NCBI GenBank assembly: GCA_937876225.1
Contig: CALFIC010000048.1
Location: 1 to 5,918, forward strand
Length of the DNA stretch: 5,918 nucleotides
DNA from: an uncultured Chloroflexota bacterium
GTDB taxonomy: Bacteria; Chloroflexota; Chloroflexia; Chloroflexales; Roseiflexaceae
Direction of reading: 5' to 3'
Part shown: piece after piece, positions 5,323-5,918 of the stretch
How positions within the stretch are numbered: position 1 is the first letter of the stretch
Layout of the letters: every line of letters begins with the position of its first letter
Made by a program: the position numbers and the translations under genes
Notes under the pieces: generated by a model
The model's input: only the letters and a program-made list of their open reading frames with translations
The model's database searches: none
Told to the model about the DNA's origin: nothing

Positions 5323-5918
5323 GTGACCACGTCGACCACTGCCCCACAGCCCACGCATGGGCTATTATTGATGCTCATCCTCGGCTCTATCCAGGCCATC
5401 ATGCCCATCAGTATCGATCTCTACTTGCCATCGCTGCCCACCATTGCCCATGAATTCAATGTCACTGCAGGTGCCGTGCAATTCACCTTGGCGATCTTTT
5501 TGATTGGCGTCGGTCTTGGCCAACTGGTCTATGGCCCCATCACCGATAAATACGGCCGCAAAGGCCCACTCACCGTGGGGTTCATCATCTACATCCTCGG
5601 CGCCTTGGCCTGTGCCCTGGCCCCATCGATCACCGTGCTGATTGCCGGGCGATTTTTGCAGGCGCTGGGCGCCTCGGCCGGCTCGGTTATCAGCGGCGCC
5701 ATCGCCCGCGATTTGTGGCGTGGCAAAGTGCTGGCCGATCGCCTGAGTGTGCTGATGCTGGTGCTCGGCGCCGCCCCCATTTTGGCCCCATCGCTGGGTG
5801 GCGTGATTCTGTCGTTCTGGAATTGGCATGGGGTCTTTTGGGTGCTGGTCAGCTATGGCATCATCATGCTCCTCGCGTTGAGCCGCCTGCCCGAAACGTC
5901 GTCGGCGAATGAACGGGC
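5323..5918 (+). CDS. Bcr/CflA-type MFS multidrug efflux transporter, N-terminal part (3' end outside window)
   Basis: This is a GTG-started frame of 198 codons, open to the window edge. It is predicted to be a proton-driven drug exporter in the cytoplasmic membrane (DHA1 family, 12 helices; about six are seen here). Helix 1 (about 13-34) runs into IDLYLPSLPTIAHEF, a Bcr/CflA signature. Helix 2 leads into motif A, GPITDKYGRKG (71-81; D75, R79). Helix 4 contains R110 and Q113 in GRFLQALGASAG, resembling motif B. Helix 5 carries the antiporter-type motif GAAPILAPSLGG (149-160), followed by the conserved F-W-NW segment and helix 6. This is about half the usual length of roughly 400 residues, because the window ends. 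It has its own ribosome binding site and is separated from the R-M operon by 255 repeat-rich bases, so it is probably an independent chromosomal gene. The substrate cannot be told. A long antisense frame opposite it (5365-5829) is a shadow. Confidence 0.92.
   Translation, partial: MTTSTTAPQPTHGLLLMLILGSIQAIMPISIDLYLPSLPTIAHEFNVTAGAVQFTLAIFLIGVGLGQLVYGPITDKYGRKGPLTVGFIIYILGALACALAPSITVLIAGRFLQALGASAGSVISGAIARDLWRGKVLADRLSVLMLVLGAAPILAPSLGGVILSFWNWHGVFWVLVSYGIIMLLALSRLPETSSANER

Noticed and set aside
5365..5829. A 154-codon antisense frame opposite the MFS gene
   Set aside because: The + strand here encodes a clear Bcr/CflA transporter with motif A and the GAAPILAPSLGG motif. The antisense product is a Q/G/H-rich shadow.

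Overview
This window is the downstream half of a type I restriction-modification (R-M) locus followed by the start of an unrelated drug-efflux gene. All recognisable genes lie on the + strand. The organism is not named by any marker gene. The moderately GC-rich codon use, and abundant short intergenic repeats built on CTCCGCG and on a palindromic AGAGACGCAGC core, are of a kind I associate with Chloroflexota (and also cyanobacteria and other large-genome environmental bacteria). I would guess a Chloroflexales or Herpetosiphon-like bacterium, at low confidence.

Layout: (1) 1-434 is the 3' end of hsdS, the DNA-specificity subunit; its 5' part and presumably hsdM lie upstream of the window. (2) 435-762 is a 328-base gap with no convincing gene. 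It holds a decayed tandem repeat that begins inside hsdS, several CTCCGCG repeats, and a hairpin-forming 66-base element. (3) 763-1275 encodes a GxxExxY-family protein with a complete PD-(D/E)XK nuclease-like motif set. (4) 1272-4358 is hsdR, full length, overlapping the previous gene by 4 bases (ATGA). (5) 4363-5067 encodes a YgjP/DUF45-type HExxH metallopeptidase-fold protein, 4 bases after the hsdR stop. (6) 5068-5322 is a repeat-rich gap with a perfect 11-bp-stem palindrome, a possible extended -10 promoter and a good ribosome binding site. (7) 5323 to the window end is the N-terminal half of a Bcr/CflA-type MFS multidrug transporter that starts with GTG and runs off the edge.

How it fits together: HsdS recognises the target, HsdM (not seen) methylates it, and HsdR translocates and cleaves unmodified DNA. 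The GxxExxY gene and the YgjP-like gene are packed against hsdR as a translationally linked three-gene block. That block is separated from hsdS by repeats and is bracketed by identical 20-base copies of the CTCCGCG repeat (701-720 before it; 5148-5167 and 5211-5230 after it).

The most interesting points are the coupled second nuclease-like gene in an R-M operon, the repeat bracket around the block, and the repeat-derived C-terminus of HsdS. The individual gene families are known. Any new system would lie in the combination of GxxExxY, HsdR and YgjP, and that is a hypothesis.
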